Below are positions 1 to 8,594 of a stretch of DNA of 64,000 bases, piece by piece; the first letter of the stretch is position 1; the number at the start of each line of letters is the position of its first letter. The DNA lies in assembly GCF_000735585.1 (NCBI RefSeq), contig NZ_JNNO01000012.1, forward strand, positions 124,001 through 188,000, written 5' to 3'. A program made the position numbers and the translations under genes. Origin of the DNA: Devosia sp. LC5. GTDB taxonomy: Bacteria > Pseudomonadota > Alphaproteobacteria > Rhizobiales > Devosiaceae. Below the pieces are notes generated by a model. The model was not told the origin of the DNA. It made no database searches and was given only the letters and a program-made list of their open reading frames with translations.

Positions 1-509
1 TGGGCAATCTCGATGCTGGAGCGCCAGATTGGTCCGCGGGTAAAAAGCCTGCCGTGGTGCTGGGTGCCGGCGGGGCGGCGCGAGCCATTCTGGTAGCGCT
101 CAAGAGCCGGGGTATTCCCGTCATTCTGCTCAATCGCACGCGGGCCACAGCGGACCGTCTGGCCAGGGACATTGGCGGCGATATCAGCACGGGGGCATTA
201 ACTGATTTCAATACCGCGGTGCCCACGGCGGGCCTCGTCGTCAACACGACATCCATTGGCATGCATGGCAGCCGGTTCGACGGTTTTGACCTCGATCTGC
301 TCCCGCCGGACGCGCTGGTCACCGACATCGTCTATGCGCCGCTGGTGACCCCGCTTCTGGCCGATGCCAGGACGCGTGGCTTGCGGATCGTCGATGGTCT
401 GGGCATGCTGCTGCATCAGGCCGTGCCGGGATTCGAAGCCTGGTTTGGCGTGAGGCCCCAAGTGACCAAAGACTTGCGCGCCAGGATCGAAGCCACACTG
501 GAGCATTGA
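1..509 (+). CDS. aroE: Shikimate dehydrogenase, 5'-truncated by window edge
   Basis: Reduces 3-dehydroshikimate to shikimate with NADPH in aromatic amino-acid synthesis. Only the C-terminal 168 residues are visible; the reading frame is open from base 3. The NADP-binding glycine motif VLGAGGAARA comes early, followed by NRT, the VNTTSIGM segment and the C-terminal GLGMLLHQA region that contacts substrate, so the family call is firm. The stop codon lies 2 bases before the coaE ATG, as expected for a co-transcribed aroE-coaE-dnaQ string, which is typical of alphaproteobacteria near the replication origin. The gene start is outside the window. Confidence 0.96.
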   Translation, partial: GNLDAGAPDWSAGKKPAVVLGAGGAARAILVALKSRGIPVILLNRTRATADRLARDIGGDISTGALTDFNTAVPTAGLVVNTTSIGMHGSRFDGFDLDLLPPDALVTDIVYAPLVTPLLADARTRGLRIVDGLGMLLHQAVPGFEAWFGVRPQVTKDLRARIEATLEH

Positions 510-511
510 GC

Positions 512-1108
512 ATGTGGCGCATCGGCGTTACGGGATCGATTGCCACCGGAAAGTCTACCGTGCTCAAGGCCTTTGCCGACCTGGGGGTGCCGGTCTTTTC
601 CGCCGATACGGCTGTGGCCGAGCTCTATGAGGGGGAAGCCGTCACCCCCGTCGAGGCCCTCTTTCCTGGCGTCACGCAGCATGGCCGCGTGGATCGCGCC
701 CTGCTCTCCAAAAAATTGAGCGAAGATCCCTCCGGCTTCGAGCGGCTCGAAGCATTGGTGCATCCTTTGGTGCGGGCCCGTATCGCGCAATTTCTCGATA
801 CCGCCGAAGCGCAGGGCCATGCACTGGCGGTGGTTGAAGTCCCGCTCCTTTTCGAGAGCGGCCATGATTATGGCTTTGACGCCATTGCGGTCACCTTTGT
901 CGATGACGCTATCCAGCGCGAGCGGGCTTTGGCCCGGCCGGGGATGTCCGTGGAAAAGCTCAATACCATCCTTGCCCGGCAGACTCCCCAGGCCGAAAAG
1001 AAGAGGCGCGCCACCTATCTCTTTGATACCGGCAGTTCCATCGCCCAGACCCATAAAGAGGTCGCCGCGCTGGTCGCTGCCATCCGCGCCAAAGGGCCAA
1101 AAAAATGA
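512..1108 (+). CDS. coaE: Dephospho-CoA kinase
   Basis: Phosphorylates the 3'-hydroxyl of dephospho-CoA, the last step of CoA synthesis, in the cytosol. The 198-residue protein has the normal family length. A P-loop GSIATGKST is at residues 8-16, and the lid and CoA regions follow (VEVPLLFESG, then RQ near residue 155). I chose ATG at 512 because MWRIGVTG is the canonical N-terminus; a TTG six bases upstream is in frame but less likely. The gene follows aroE by 2 bases and overlaps dnaQ by 4 (ATGA), implying translational coupling. Confidence 0.96.
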   Translation: MWRIGVTGSIATGKSTVLKAFADLGVPVFSADTAVAELYEGEAVTPVEALFPGVTQHGRVDRALLSKKLSEDPSGFERLEALVHPLVRARIAQFLDTAEAQGHALAVVEVPLLFESGHDYGFDAIAVTFVDDAIQRERALARPGMSVEKLNTILARQTPQAEKKRRATYLFDTGSSIAQTHKEVAALVAAIRAKGPKK

Positions 1109-1818
1109 ACCGCGAGATCGTACTCGATACCGAAACCACGGGCCTGTCGCCCGCCGATGGTGATCGGCTGGTGGAAATCGGCTGTGTCGAGCTGATCAAC
1201 CACATCCCTTCGGGCCGGCATTATCACGTCTATATCAATCCGCAGCGCTCCATGCCCGAAGAAGCCTTCCGGGTGCATGGCCTGTCGGAAGAATTTTTGT
1301 CCGACAAACCGCTATTTGCCGCCGTGGCGGGCGAATTTCTCGATTTCATCGGCGATGCCAAGCTGATCATCCACAATGCGGCCTTCGATATCGGCTTTCT
1401 CAATGCCGAGCTCAAAAAGACCGGCCGGCCGGTTCTAGCCAATGAAGTGATCGATACGGTCATGGTGGCGCGGGCCAAGCATCCCGGCTCGCGGGTGAGT
1501 CTGGACGCGCTGTGCAAGCTCTATGGCATCGACAATTCCCGCCGCACGCTGCACGGCGCCCTGCTCGATAGCGAGATCCTGGCCGAGGTCTATCTCGAGC
1601 TGATCGGCGGCAAGCAGGTGAGCCTGGCGCTGATCGCGGAAAACCGCGTTTCGGGCGCCGACGCCATTGCCGCCCGCGCCGATGTGGCCCCGCGGCCCGT
1701 GCCGCTGGTCCGCCATATCAGCGAGGCCGAACTGGCCGCGCACGCTGCGCTAGTGGCAAAGCTGGGCCCCGATTCGATCTGGGCGCAATATGACAGCGAA
1801 GTGGCTGCCGCCGAATAG
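1105..1818 (+). CDS. dnaQ: DNA polymerase III epsilon subunit (3'-5' proofreading exonuclease)
   Basis: Proofreading subunit of the replicative polymerase core. The DEDDh residues are visible: D8 and E10 in LDTETTG, D95 in HNAAFD, and H150 and D155 in LHGALLDSE. At 237 residues it has the usual length, with a C-terminal tail that would bind the alpha subunit. The start codon overlaps the coaE stop (ATGA). The gene converges on secB, and a hairpin sits just past its stop. Its place beside coaE and secB is a conserved alphaproteobacterial arrangement. Confidence 0.96.
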   Translation: MNREIVLDTETTGLSPADGDRLVEIGCVELINHIPSGRHYHVYINPQRSMPEEAFRVHGLSEEFLSDKPLFAAVAGEFLDFIGDAKLIIHNAAFDIGFLNAELKKTGRPVLANEVIDTVMVARAKHPGSRVSLDALCKLYGIDNSRRTLHGALLDSEILAEVYLELIGGKQVSLALIAENRVSGADAIAARADVAPRPVPLVRHISEAELAAHAALVAKLGPDSIWAQYDSEVAAAE

Positions 1819-1846
1819 AAAAACCCCGGATGGATCATCCGGGGTT
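1819..1846 (-). terminator. Rho-independent terminator between convergent dnaQ and secB
   Basis: A perfect 10-bp stem, AACCCCGGAT paired with ATCCGGGGTT, has a 5-base loop. Read on the minus strand it is followed by five T, so it should end secB transcription. On the plus strand it may slow read-through from dnaQ but has no good T tract. Confidence 0.8.
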
Positions 1847-1873
1847 GCTTCATCACAGAACCAAATGGCCAAA

Positions 1874-2395
1874 TTAATTTGGCTTGTCGGTCTCGGCATT
1901 GGCGGCGGTCAGCGGAGCAGCGCCCTGCTTGGCGGCGAGCTGGGCCAGGTTCTGGCGATAGATGGCGGCGAAATCGACCGGCTCCATCATCAGCGGCGGG
2001 AAACCGCCCTGCTGGGTGACGCTCGCCAGCACCTGACGGGCAAATGGGAAGATCAGGCGGGGGCATTCGATCATCAAAAGCTGGCTGAGCTGGGCTTCGG
2101 GCACATTCTTGAGGCGGAACACGCCGCCATAGACCAGCTCGACATTGAACAGGATGGTGGTCTCGCGATTGGCCTTGGCGTTCAGCGTCAGCTCGACCGC
2201 ATAGACGTCATCGGCCTGCTTCTTGACGCCGACCGAAATCGACACGTTGAAGGCTGGGTTGCCGCCACCGGCCATGATCGAGCCCGGCGCGCCGGGATTT
2301 TCGAAGGAGAGGTCGCGAATATACTGACCCACCAGGTTCATGGAGGGCAAATTGCTGGCCTGGGGTGCTGCGGCGCCCTGGTTCTCGTCAGCCAT
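1874..2395 (-). CDS. secB: Protein-export chaperone SecB
   Basis: Cytosolic tetrameric chaperone that keeps presecretory proteins unfolded and hands them to SecA. The 173-residue protein has the SecB core (NLVGQYIRDLSFENP near residues 20-35, a central strand-rich region, and CPRLIFPFARQ, the conserved C-terminal helix signature). An alanine/glutamine-rich N-terminal extension is normal in rhizobia. It is convergent with dnaQ and lies downstream of fxsA on the same strand, 83 bases away. Confidence 0.96.
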   Translation of the reverse strand: MADENQGAAAPQASNLPSMNLVGQYIRDLSFENPGAPGSIMAGGGNPAFNVSISVGVKKQADDVYAVELTLNAKANRETTILFNVELVYGGVFRLKNVPEAQLSQLLMIECPRLIFPFARQVLASVTQQGGFPPLMMEPVDFAAIYRQNLAQLAAKQGAAPLTAANAETDKPN

Positions 2396-2478
2396 TCTCT
2401 AGTCCTTTGCGGCAATATCGTTGGCGGGCTGGCTAACATCTTTGGCCTTGCGCCACAAGCGCAGCGCCCGCTTTGGCG

Positions 2479-2934
2479 TCATTTCGGGCGATAGTCGTCC
2501 TCGTCCAGATCAATCGTATCCGGCCCGTGAATACGCCCATCCTGCGGGTCGCGCTGGCTTCGATAGCTGGCGGTTTCGACAACCGTTACCCGGCTGGCCA
2601 ACCCGCCGTAAATCCAGCTCCGCACCGGCGGCAGCAGCAGCGCCAATGCCAGTATATCGGTGAGGAACCCGGGCAGGATCAGCAGCAATCCGGCCAGCCC
2701 GATCATCATCGTGTCGGCAATGGTGCGGGCCGGCAATTGGCCGGCGCTGATATTGCCGCGCAATTGATTGACCACGCTCAATCCCTGCTGGCGCAGCAGC
2801 ATGGCGCCGAACAGGGCAGCGCCGATCACCAGCGCCAGGGTTGGCCACAGGCCGATCGTTTGCCCCACCTTGATGAACAGGGCAATTTCCACGATCGGCA
2901 ATACGAGCAGACCTAGGGCGAAAAAACGGGCCAA
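2479..2934 (-). CDS. fxsA: FxsA family membrane protein
   Basis: FxsA is a small inner-membrane protein, best known for sensitivity to phage T7 exclusion by F; its ordinary role is unclear. The 151-residue protein starts MARFFALGLLVLPIVEIALF and has three or four hydrophobic segments, then a charged tail rich in D and R. I chose a TTG start at 2934 because GGAAGG lies 9 bases upstream and the signature begins there; a longer in-frame reading to 3060 would add a non-conserved hydrophilic leader. It is upstream of secB and divergent from the Tim44-like gene. Confidence 0.88.
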   Translation of the reverse strand: MARFFALGLLVLPIVEIALFIKVGQTIGLWPTLALVIGAALFGAMLLRQQGLSVVNQLRGNISAGQLPARTIADTMMIGLAGLLLILPGFLTDILALALLLPPVRSWIYGGLASRVTVVETASYRSQRDPQDGRIHGPDTIDLDEDDYRPK

Positions 2935-3102
2935 AGACAGGCATCCTTCCGGTAAATCCGCGTCACGGCGCGGCAAATTGCAACTCGCCCCAACGTGAAC
3001 TGGTTTTGAGGTGAGGCTTTGCCTATATATAGGCCAATCTCCGCGCTCAGCGAGCGTCACCCGTGTCGATTTTCCGATGCGTCTTGCGCAAGGTATTCAT
3101 TG

Positions 3103-3819
3103 ATGGCCGAATTTCTAGATCTTCCGACCCTCATCGTCATCGCCGTCGCGGTGTTCGTCCTGTTCAGGTTGCGCTCCGTGCTGGGCACCCGGACAGGCAA
3201 CGAACGTCCGCCGGTAGAGCGGCGCAAACCCGCTGACGCCCCGGCAACCGATGACACCGTGGTGCCGATGCGCCCCCGGCCGACGGCTGCTGCCCCCGAT
3301 CTGGATGACGAGCGCCGCGCCCGCAAGACCGAGGCGGAGATCGAACAGCTCTCCCATGGCGATGCCGGTCTCGCCACCGGCCTCCGCCAGGTGGTCGAGG
3401 CCGATCCGACCTTCTCGCCCAAATCCTTCCTCGATGGCGCCAAGCAGGCCTATGAGATGATCGTCACCGCCTTTGCCTCGGGCGATCGTACCACGCTCAA
3501 GAACCTGCTGGAAAAAGACGTGTTCGATGGCTTCCAGCGCGTCATTGCTGACCGCGAGGCCGCTGGTCAGAGTGTCGATTTCACCTTTGTCGGCCTGCCC
3601 AAGGTGGAAATCTCGGACGCCGAATACGACAAGAAAAATATCCTGCTCACCGTGCGCTTCCATGCCGAAGTGGTGTCGGCCACGCGTGACAAGGATGGCA
3701 ATCTGATCGAGGGCAATGCCGACCAGGTGCAGACCGTGGCCGATGAATGGACCTTTGCGCGCAATCCCAAATCGCGCGATCCCAATTGGAAAGTCACCTC
3801 CACCAGCCAGCTTGATTGA
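3103..3819 (+). CDS. Tim44/TimA family protein
   Basis: Bacterial relative of mitochondrial Tim44. The 238-residue protein has one N-terminal membrane segment (about residues 6-22), a proline- and arginine-rich linker to about residue 75, and a C-terminal Tim44-like domain (FDGFQRVI, later DEWTFARNPKSRDPNWK). In other alphaproteobacteria TimA is membrane-associated and its job is not settled. The start at ATG 3103 is supported by AAGG eight bases upstream and by conservation beginning MAEFLDLPTL; an in-frame codon at 3019 is rejected. It is divergent from fxsA and precedes the Smr gene by 27 bases. Confidence 0.9.
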   Translation: MAEFLDLPTLIVIAVAVFVLFRLRSVLGTRTGNERPPVERRKPADAPATDDTVVPMRPRPTAAAPDLDDERRARKTEAEIEQLSHGDAGLATGLRQVVEADPTFSPKSFLDGAKQAYEMIVTAFASGDRTTLKNLLEKDVFDGFQRVIADREAAGQSVDFTFVGLPKVEISDAEYDKKNILLTVRFHAEVVSATRDKDGNLIEGNADQVQTVADEWTFARNPKSRDPNWKVTSTSQLD

Positions 3820-3846
3820 GCCAGTGTCCGGCAGGCGTGACCTTGT

Positions 3847-4431
3847 ATGTCCAAGCGTGATTCCAAACGCCTGCCGCACGATTTCCACCTGTGGACGGCC
3901 GTTGCCGCCACGGTCGATCCGCTGCGGCGCAAGGGCCTGCTGAAAATGGCCACCGGCCCGCTGCCTCTGCCGGTTGCCGACCCCCAGCCTGACCTACCCA
4001 AGGCCCCGCCCGCCCGCAAACCGCCGCGCAAGGCGTTTTTGCCGCCCTATCAGGCGCCAACGGCCAATACGCCGCTGCCCGACAAGGTAGTGGAGCCGTC
4101 GCTGCGCAAGAAAGTGGTGCGCGGCCGGATCGAGATCGACGGCACGATCGATCTGCATGGCATGACCCAGAACGAGGCGCGCGGCGCTTTGTACCGGTTT
4201 ATCCAGGCGCGTTTTGCCCGGGGTGACCGCACCATATTGGTCATCACCGGCAAGGGCCTCAAAACCGATAATGACTATATCGCGGCGATGAGCGAGCGCG
4301 GTGTGTTGCGCACCATGCTGCCGATCTGGCTCAATGAGCCGAGTCTGGCGCCGCTGGTGTCAGGCTGGAGCGTGGCGGCGCGTGGCCATGGCGGAGAGGG
4401 GGCGTGGTATGTGCGCCTGCGCCGCTCGTGA
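3847..4431 (+). CDS. Smr domain protein (MutS2-type small nuclease domain)
   Basis: The 194-residue protein has an unstructured proline-rich N-terminal half and a C-terminal Smr domain (IDLHGMTQNEARGAL about residues 98-112, VITGKG about 136-141). Smr domains are nicking nucleases or RNA-binding modules; the cellular role of stand-alone rhizobial versions is not established. It follows the Tim44-like gene by 27 bases. In several other Hyphomicrobiales I recall an mltA lytic transglycosylase gene between these two; here there is no room for one. The stop overlaps the next gene's GTG (GTGA). Confidence 0.9.
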   Translation: MSKRDSKRLPHDFHLWTAVAATVDPLRRKGLLKMATGPLPLPVADPQPDLPKAPPARKPPRKAFLPPYQAPTANTPLPDKVVEPSLRKKVVRGRIEIDGTIDLHGMTQNEARGALYRFIQARFARGDRTILVITGKGLKTDNDYIAAMSERGVLRTMLPIWLNEPSLAPLVSGWSVAARGHGGEGAWYVRLRRS

Positions 4432-4793
4432 CCCCGCTCGGCGCAAAGATAAGGGCGCTGCGCGAAGAACGCGGCATCTCGCTCAAGGAGATGGCCGCGG
4501 CGCTCAATGTGTCGAGCGCCTATCTGTCGGCGCTCGAACATGGACGGCGCGGCAGGCCCACCGGCTTCCTGCTGCATCGCATGATCACGTTTTTCAATGT
4601 GATCTGGGATGAGGCCGAGGAGCTGCAGCGGCTGGCTGAACTGAGCGATCCCAAGATCACCATCGATACGGGTGGTCTGGTGCCCGAGGCCACCGAGCTG
4701 ACCAACCGGCTGGCCAAGGATATCGCCAGGCTCGATCCCGAGGATTTGCGGTTTTTGACCAATGAGGTCATGCGGCGGTCGGGGAAGAAGTAG
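4428..4793 (+). CDS. XRE-type helix-turn-helix protein
   Basis: Small DNA-binding protein of 121 residues with an N-terminal Cro/C1-type HTH (LGAKIRALREERG, then KEMAAALNVSSAYLSALEHG at about residues 20-39) and a C-terminal helical part with no recognised domain. Target unknown. I prefer GTG 4428, which overlaps the Smr stop as GTGA and gives the conserved N-terminus MTPLG; GTG 4404 has a better Shine-Dalgarno and would add eight residues. Its transcript appears to end at the hairpin that overlaps its stop codon. Confidence 0.87.
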   Translation: MTPLGAKIRALREERGISLKEMAAALNVSSAYLSALEHGRRGRPTGFLLHRMITFFNVIWDEAEELQRLAELSDPKITIDTGGLVPEATELTNRLAKDIARLDPEDLRFLTNEVMRRSGKK

Positions 4794-4814
4794 GCCCTTC
4801 TTCCCCGCTCTTTT
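4781..4814 (+). terminator. Rho-independent terminator after the XRE gene
   Basis: GGGGAAGAAG (4781-4790) pairs perfectly with CTTCTTCCCC (4797-4806) around a 6-base loop, and GCTCTTTTG follows. The stem contains the last codons and the stop of the XRE gene. It lies between that gene and convergent hslU. Confidence 0.72.
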
Positions 4815-4820
4815 GATCGC

Positions 4821-6131
4821 CTACAGCACGAACTTGCTCAGATCCGTATCTGCCGCCAGCACGCCGACCTTGTCCGCCACAAAGGCGGCGTCGATCAGAA
4901 TCGTCTGGCCCTGCTTGTCCGGCGCATCGAAGGAAATGTCCTCGACCAGCCGTTCCATCACGGTCTGCAGGCGTCGGGCGCCGATATTTTCGACCGAATT
5001 GTTGACCTTGACGGCCGCATCGGCGATCGCCTCGATGGCGTCCTGGGTGAAGTCGAGCGTGACCCCTTCCGTGCCCATCAAGGCCACATATTGCTTGATC
5101 AGGCTCGCTTCGGTGCTGGAGAGAATCTGGATGAAATCCTCCCGCGTCAGCGCCTTGAGCTCGACCCGGATCGGCAGGCGACCCTGCAATTCCGGCAAGA
5201 GGTCACTGGGCTTGGATACATGGAAGGCGCCCGAAGCGATGAATAGGATATGGTCGGTGCTGACCGGGCCATATTTGGTGGATACCGTGGTGCCTTCGAT
5301 CAGCGGCAGGAGATCACGCTGCACGCCTTCGCGCGACGGGCCGCCGGACACGCCACCCTCGCGGGCTGCGACCTTGTCGATCTCGTCGATGAAGACGATG
5401 CCGTGATTTTCCACCAGCTCGATGGCCTCCGCCTTGAGCTGTTCCTGGTCGAGCAGCTTGTCGGCCTCTTCGGCAATCAGCGGCTCATAGGCATCCTTGA
5501 CCTTGATCTTGCGCTTGACGCCGCGCCCGCCCATTGCCTGCTTGAACATGTCGGAGAGGTTGATCATGCCGATGCCGCCATTGGGCATGCCGGGAATTTC
5601 AAAGCCTCCGGTGCCGGTCGATGGCGTCATCTCGATCTCGATTTCCTTGTCGTCGAGTTCATTGTCGCGCAGCTTCTTGCGAAAGCTATCGCGCGTTGAT
5701 GGCGCGGCCGAACCACCCACCAGCGCGTCGAGTACGCGTTCCTCGGCATTGTGATGGGCCTGGGCCTGCACATCGGCGCGGCGCTTGTCGCGCAGCACGG
5801 CAATGCCGGCTTCCACCAGATCGCGGATGATCTGCTCGACGTCACGCCCGACATAGCCCACTTCGGTGAACTTGGTGGCTTCCACCTTGATGAAGGGGGC
5901 TTGGGCCAGGCGCGCCAGGCGGCGGGAAATCTCGGTCTTGCCGACGCCCGTCGGCCCGATCATCAGGATATTCTTGGGGCTGACCTCGCGCCGCAATTCT
6001 GGCGGCAGCTGCTGGCGGCGCCAGCGATTGCGCAAAGCCACGGCCACGGCGCGCTTGGCGTCCTTCTGGCCCACAATATTGCGATCGAGTTCGGAAACGA
6101 TCTCGCGCGGGGAAAAATTGGTCTCACTCAT
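4821..6131 (-). CDS. hslU: HslU, ATPase subunit of the HslVU (ClpYQ) protease
   Basis: AAA+ unfoldase that feeds substrates to HslV. The 436-residue protein has Walker [10 protein letters not shown] (residues 59-67), the pore loop GYVG (about 92-95), the family I-domain (about 110-235, with the glycine-rich [14 protein letters not shown]), Walker B FIDEID and the C-terminal tail ending in L that docks into HslV. ATG 6131 is chosen because AGGAAAG lies 8 bases upstream; eight further in-frame residues are not conserved. It overlaps the upstream acetyltransferase gene by 8 bases, so it is translated from the hslV-GNAT-hslU message. Confidence 0.97.
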   Translation of the reverse strand: MSETNFSPREIVSELDRNIVGQKDAKRAVAVALRNRWRRQQLPPELRREVSPKNILMIGPTGVGKTEISRRLARLAQAPFIKVEATKFTEVGYVGRDVEQIIRDLVEAGIAVLRDKRRADVQAQAHHNAEERVLDALVGGSAAPSTRDSFRKKLRDNELDDKEIEIEMTPSTGTGGFEIPGMPNGGIGMINLSDMFKQAMGGRGVKRKIKVKDAYEPLIAEEADKLLDQEQLKAEAIELVENHGIVFIDEIDKVAAREGGVSGGPSREGVQRDLLPLIEGTTVSTKYGPVSTDHILFIASGAFHVSKPSDLLPELQGRLPIRVELKALTREDFIQILSSTEASLIKQYVALMGTEGVTLDFTQDAIEAIADAAVKVNNSVENIGARRLQTVMERLVEDISFDAPDKQGQTILIDAAFVADKVGVLAADTDLSKFVL

Positions 6132-6648
6132 TTTTGTTCTTTCCTGGTGCCTCATCGAGATAGCGCACCATCAAATGATCGCCGTAGAACCGTCCGCCCC
6201 AGTAATAGGCACGGGGATCGCTGGCATAGATATGGAAGCCGGCTTTTTCGTAGAAGCGGATGGCGGCCGGGTTCTGGTCCCAGACGCCCAGGTGAATTTG
6301 CATCACCCTACCCCTGGCATGGTTGAGGATGGTTTCGACCAGGCCCATCGCGCAGCCGGTGCCCCGCATATGGGGCCGGACATACATCTGGATCAGCCAG
6401 CCGCGATGGCGGTCCTTGTCGCCACCTTCCTGCATGAACCCCGCAAGTCCGACCAACGCCCCGTCCGGGGCGAAGGCACCGAACAGCGCAAGGGCCTCGA
6501 TCGTCTGGCTCCAGGATGAATCGGGCCGCCGAACCGCATTCTCGTAAACGCTGGCATAGGCCTCGGGGTGGTCCCTGAGGCTGTCCAGCCGTACCTGCCG
6601 GTAGGCATCGGCATCGTCCTGGGTCAGGCGGCGGACGGAATAGCTCAC
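6124..6648 (-). CDS. GNAT family N-acetyltransferase between hslV and hslU
   Basis: A 174-residue single GNAT domain. The acetyl-CoA loop is seen as [14 protein letters not shown] (about residues 91-104), followed by the late motif [13 protein letters not shown] (about 125-137). The acceptor is unknown. It starts with GTG overlapping the hslV stop (GTGA) and ends inside the hslU start region, so it is tightly embedded in the protease operon. A role in acetylating a protein or small molecule linked to proteostasis is possible, but nothing in the sequence shows it. Confidence 0.9.
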   Translation of the reverse strand: MSYSVRRLTQDDADAYRQVRLDSLRDHPEAYASVYENAVRRPDSSWSQTIEALALFGAFAPDGALVGLAGFMQEGGDKDRHRGWLIQMYVRPHMRGTGCAMGLVETILNHARGRVMQIHLGVWDQNPAAIRFYEKAGFHIYASDPRAYYWGGRFYGDHLMVRYLDEAPGKNKNE

Positions 6649-7205
6649 GCGTTGAGCTCGATGGTTTCCAGCGTCACATTGCCATTGGTGTAGACGCAGA
6701 TTTCCTCGGCGATCTTCATGGCGCGGCGGGCAATGTCTTCGGCATCGAGCTCGGTTGCCTGATGCAGGGCCAAAGCCGCCGAATGGGCGTAATTGCCACC
6801 CGAGCCGATGGCGATGACGCCGTGGTCAGGGGTGAGCACGTCGCCCGTGCCGGTCAAAACCAGGGTGTCGGTCTTGTCGGCCACGATCATCATGGCTTCC
6901 AGCTTGCGCAGATAGCGATCGGTGCGCCAATCCTTGGCCAATTCGACCGCGGCCCGCATCAATTGGTCGGGATATTGCTCGAGCTTGGCTTCAAGGCGTT
7001 CGAACAGCGTGAAGGCATCGGCAGTGGATCCTGCAAAGCCGCCGATCACCTTGCCACCGGCCAGGCGCCGGACTTTTTTTGCGGTGTGCTTCATCACCGT
7101 CTGGCCCATGGAGACCTGGCCATCGCCAGCCACCACGACCTTATTGCCCTTGCGCACGGAAACGATCGTCGTCCCGTGCCACCCGGGGAAATTACTGTTA
7201 CTCAT
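6645..7205 (-). CDS. hslV: HslV, peptidase subunit of the HslVU protease
   Basis: Threonine peptidase of the proteasome-like HslVU complex. The 186-residue precursor has the TTIVSVRKG signature at residues 12-20. T12 would become the catalytic N-terminal nucleophile after an 11-residue propeptide is removed, a short propeptide seen in other alphaproteobacteria. [10 protein letters not shown] and the GSGGNYA segment are typical. Start at 7205 is supported by GGAG 10 bases upstream; the longer in-frame reading is not conserved. It is divergent from hisB across about 620 bases of non-coding DNA. Confidence 0.96.
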   Translation of the reverse strand: MSNSNFPGWHGTTIVSVRKGNKVVVAGDGQVSMGQTVMKHTAKKVRRLAGGKVIGGFAGSTADAFTLFERLEAKLEQYPDQLMRAAVELAKDWRTDRYLRKLEAMMIVADKTDTLVLTGTGDVLTPDHGVIAIGSGGNYAHSAALALHQATELDAEDIARRAMKIAEEICVYTNGNVTLETIELNA

Positions 7206-7234
7206 TGGGAAGGTACTCCAGAACTGTCGAGTGA

Positions 7235-7262
7235 TATTTAGGTGACATGGACGCGAATGCAA
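7235..7262 (-). promoter_or_regulatory. Possible hslV promoter
   Basis: On the minus strand TTGCAT (7262-7257) and TAAATA (7240-7235) are separated by 16 bases, a plausible housekeeping promoter 30 bases upstream of the hslV start. No convincing RpoH (heat-shock) box was found here, although hslVU is usually heat-inducible. Confidence 0.3.
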
Positions 7263-7306
7263 TGCGTGCAAAAGCGCCGCACGGCGCGGGCGCCTGCGGA
7301 GACACG

Positions 7307-7367
7307 GTAACGGGCGGCCTTTGACTCGAGCCAGTTTAGTCTAGGGGAGCCAAAGGCCGCCCGTCAC
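7307..7367. repeat. Large inverted repeat, 21-bp arms
   Basis: The left arm (7307-7327) and the reverse complement of the right arm (7347-7367) match at 19 of 21 positions. They share the core ACGGGCGGCCTTTG, and the loop is 19 bases. It could fold as a strong hairpin in RNA. No T tract follows on either strand, so it is not an obvious terminator. No second copy was seen in the window. Confidence 0.7.
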
Positions 7368-7593
7368 GATCCGCTTTTGTGCAGGGTCCGGTTCAGGCGG
7401 TACCATTCTTGCAGGTCCGGCTGCCGAGTTTCCAACCCCACTGGACAGGCGCCCCCATCCCACGGCCACCCCGCCCGGCCCTGCGTGGGGACCGGTGACT
7501 GGCGGGATGGGGAGATAGTGGCATGAGGTTTTGGGGGCGGGGATAAGGTGGATAGATCGGGGCATGTGGTGTGGTCGCCGCTGTTCCCAAAAT

Positions 7594-7686
7594 CACCGGG
7601 TCTCCCTCGGGCTTGACCCGAAGGCCTTTCTCAATGCGGCGCAAGCGGTAAGTGGCCCTCGGGTCAGGCCCGAGGGAGAACGGTGG
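7594..7686. repeat. Palindromic repeat family B, copy 1
   Basis: Arms TCTCCCTCGGGCTTGACCCG and its near complement flank a 26-base centre (TTTCTCAATG...). A second copy at 14551-14645 has the same arms and the same centre in reverse orientation. Non-coding. Confidence 0.85.
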
Positions 7687-7828
7687 GCAGGAGAGGTGGT
7701 GCCCCCAAAATCTCAATCAATCACGGGAGGGTTTGGTGCAATCACCGCTCCACGCCCCCGCCCGCAACGCAATCTTTATGCGTTTGCGCATATCTGATAG
7801 ACAGCCGCTCTATTCTGGAGACACGCCA

Positions 7829-8416
7829 ATGCGCACCGCAACAATCGCCCGCAAGACCAACGAGACCGAGATATCCGTCTCGATCAATCTCGATGGCACC
7901 GGCGCGCATAACATGGCGACCGGCATTGGCTTTTTCGATCACATGCTCGACCAGCTTTCCCGCCACTCGCTGATCGACATGGATGTGTCTTGCACGGGCG
8001 ACCTGCACATCGATTTCCACCACACGGCGGAAGACGTGGGCATTGCCATCGGCGAAGCTATTCGCCAGGCGCTGGGCGACAAGAAGGGCATCCGCCGCTA
8101 TGCCTCATGCGACCTGCCGATGGACGGCACGCTGACCCGCGCGGCGCTGGACGTGTCCGGCCGGCCGTTCCTGGTGTTCCGCGCTGAATTCAGCCGCGAC
8201 AAGGTGGGCGAGATGGATACCGAACTGTTTCGGGAATTCTTCCAGGCCTTTGCCATGAATGCCGGCATCACGCTGCATATCGAAAACTTCTACACCGACA
8301 ACAACCACCATCTGGCCGAGTCGATGTTCAAGGCGGTGGCCCGCGCCCTGCGCGATGCGGTGGAGATCGATCCGCGCGCTGCCGATCGCGTGCCGAGCAC
8401 CAAGGGCGTGCTGTAG
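7829..8416 (+). CDS. hisB: Imidazoleglycerol-phosphate dehydratase
   Basis: Catalyses the sixth step of histidine synthesis. The 195-residue protein is the single-function form (no phosphatase domain), as usual outside enteric bacteria. The metal-binding repeats HHTAEDVGI and [13 protein letters not shown] are present, as is [13 protein letters not shown] near residues 31-43. Start ATG 7829 has GGAG 8 bases upstream. It heads the cluster hisB-DUF2628-hisH-hisA-hisF-hisE-coaA and is divergent from hslV, a common rhizobial arrangement. Confidence 0.96.
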   Translation: MRTATIARKTNETEISVSINLDGTGAHNMATGIGFFDHMLDQLSRHSLIDMDVSCTGDLHIDFHHTAEDVGIAIGEAIRQALGDKKGIRRYASCDLPMDGTLTRAALDVSGRPFLVFRAEFSRDKVGEMDTELFREFFQAFAMNAGITLHIENFYTDNNHHLAESMFKAVARALRDAVEIDPRAADRVPSTKGVL

Positions 8417-8424
8417 GCTTACTC

Positions 8425-8502
8425 AGTAGACCTCATGGTGAGCCTGTCGAACCATGGGGTCGTGCCACGACCTCGTCCTTCGACGGGCTCAGGATGAGGT
8501 CT
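8425..8502. repeat. Palindromic repeat family C, copy 1
   Basis: Starts AGTAGACCTCATGGTGAGCC and ends in the complementary GCTCAGGATGAGGTCT, with a CGACCTCGTCCTTCGAC middle. Other copies are at 54654-54691 (one half only) and 63381-63476. It lies 9 bases after the hisB stop, within the his operon, and could form a processing or attenuation hairpin. Confidence 0.85.
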
Positions 8503-8594
8503 GATGCGGACCTATACTTTCAGCACACTTTTACCGCGCTGTATTTTGCTCTAAAGGCACGGCTAATTCCCGTCACAACGGCATCGGAGCCGCC

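Larger units (their letters stand above)
7206..7828. other. 623-base non-coding stretch between hslV and hisB
   Basis: No credible gene is seen. The open frames here have biased, low-complexity translations without a family match. It contains a possible hslV promoter (7235-7262), a 61-base inverted repeat (7307-7367), a G/C-rich stretch with no recognisable feature (about 7370-7590), one copy of the TCTCCCTCGGG palindromic repeat (7594-7686), and the hisB leader, with GGAG 8 bases before the hisB ATG. Confidence 0.7.

Noticed and set aside
3019..3102. Longer N-terminus for the Tim44-like gene
   Set aside because: The added 28 residues are not membrane-like and are not part of the family; AAGG and the first helix support ATG 3103.
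7341..7716. Short minus-strand open frames between hslV and hisB
   Set aside because: Low-complexity translations rich in P, G and R with no family match; they cross palindromic repeats.
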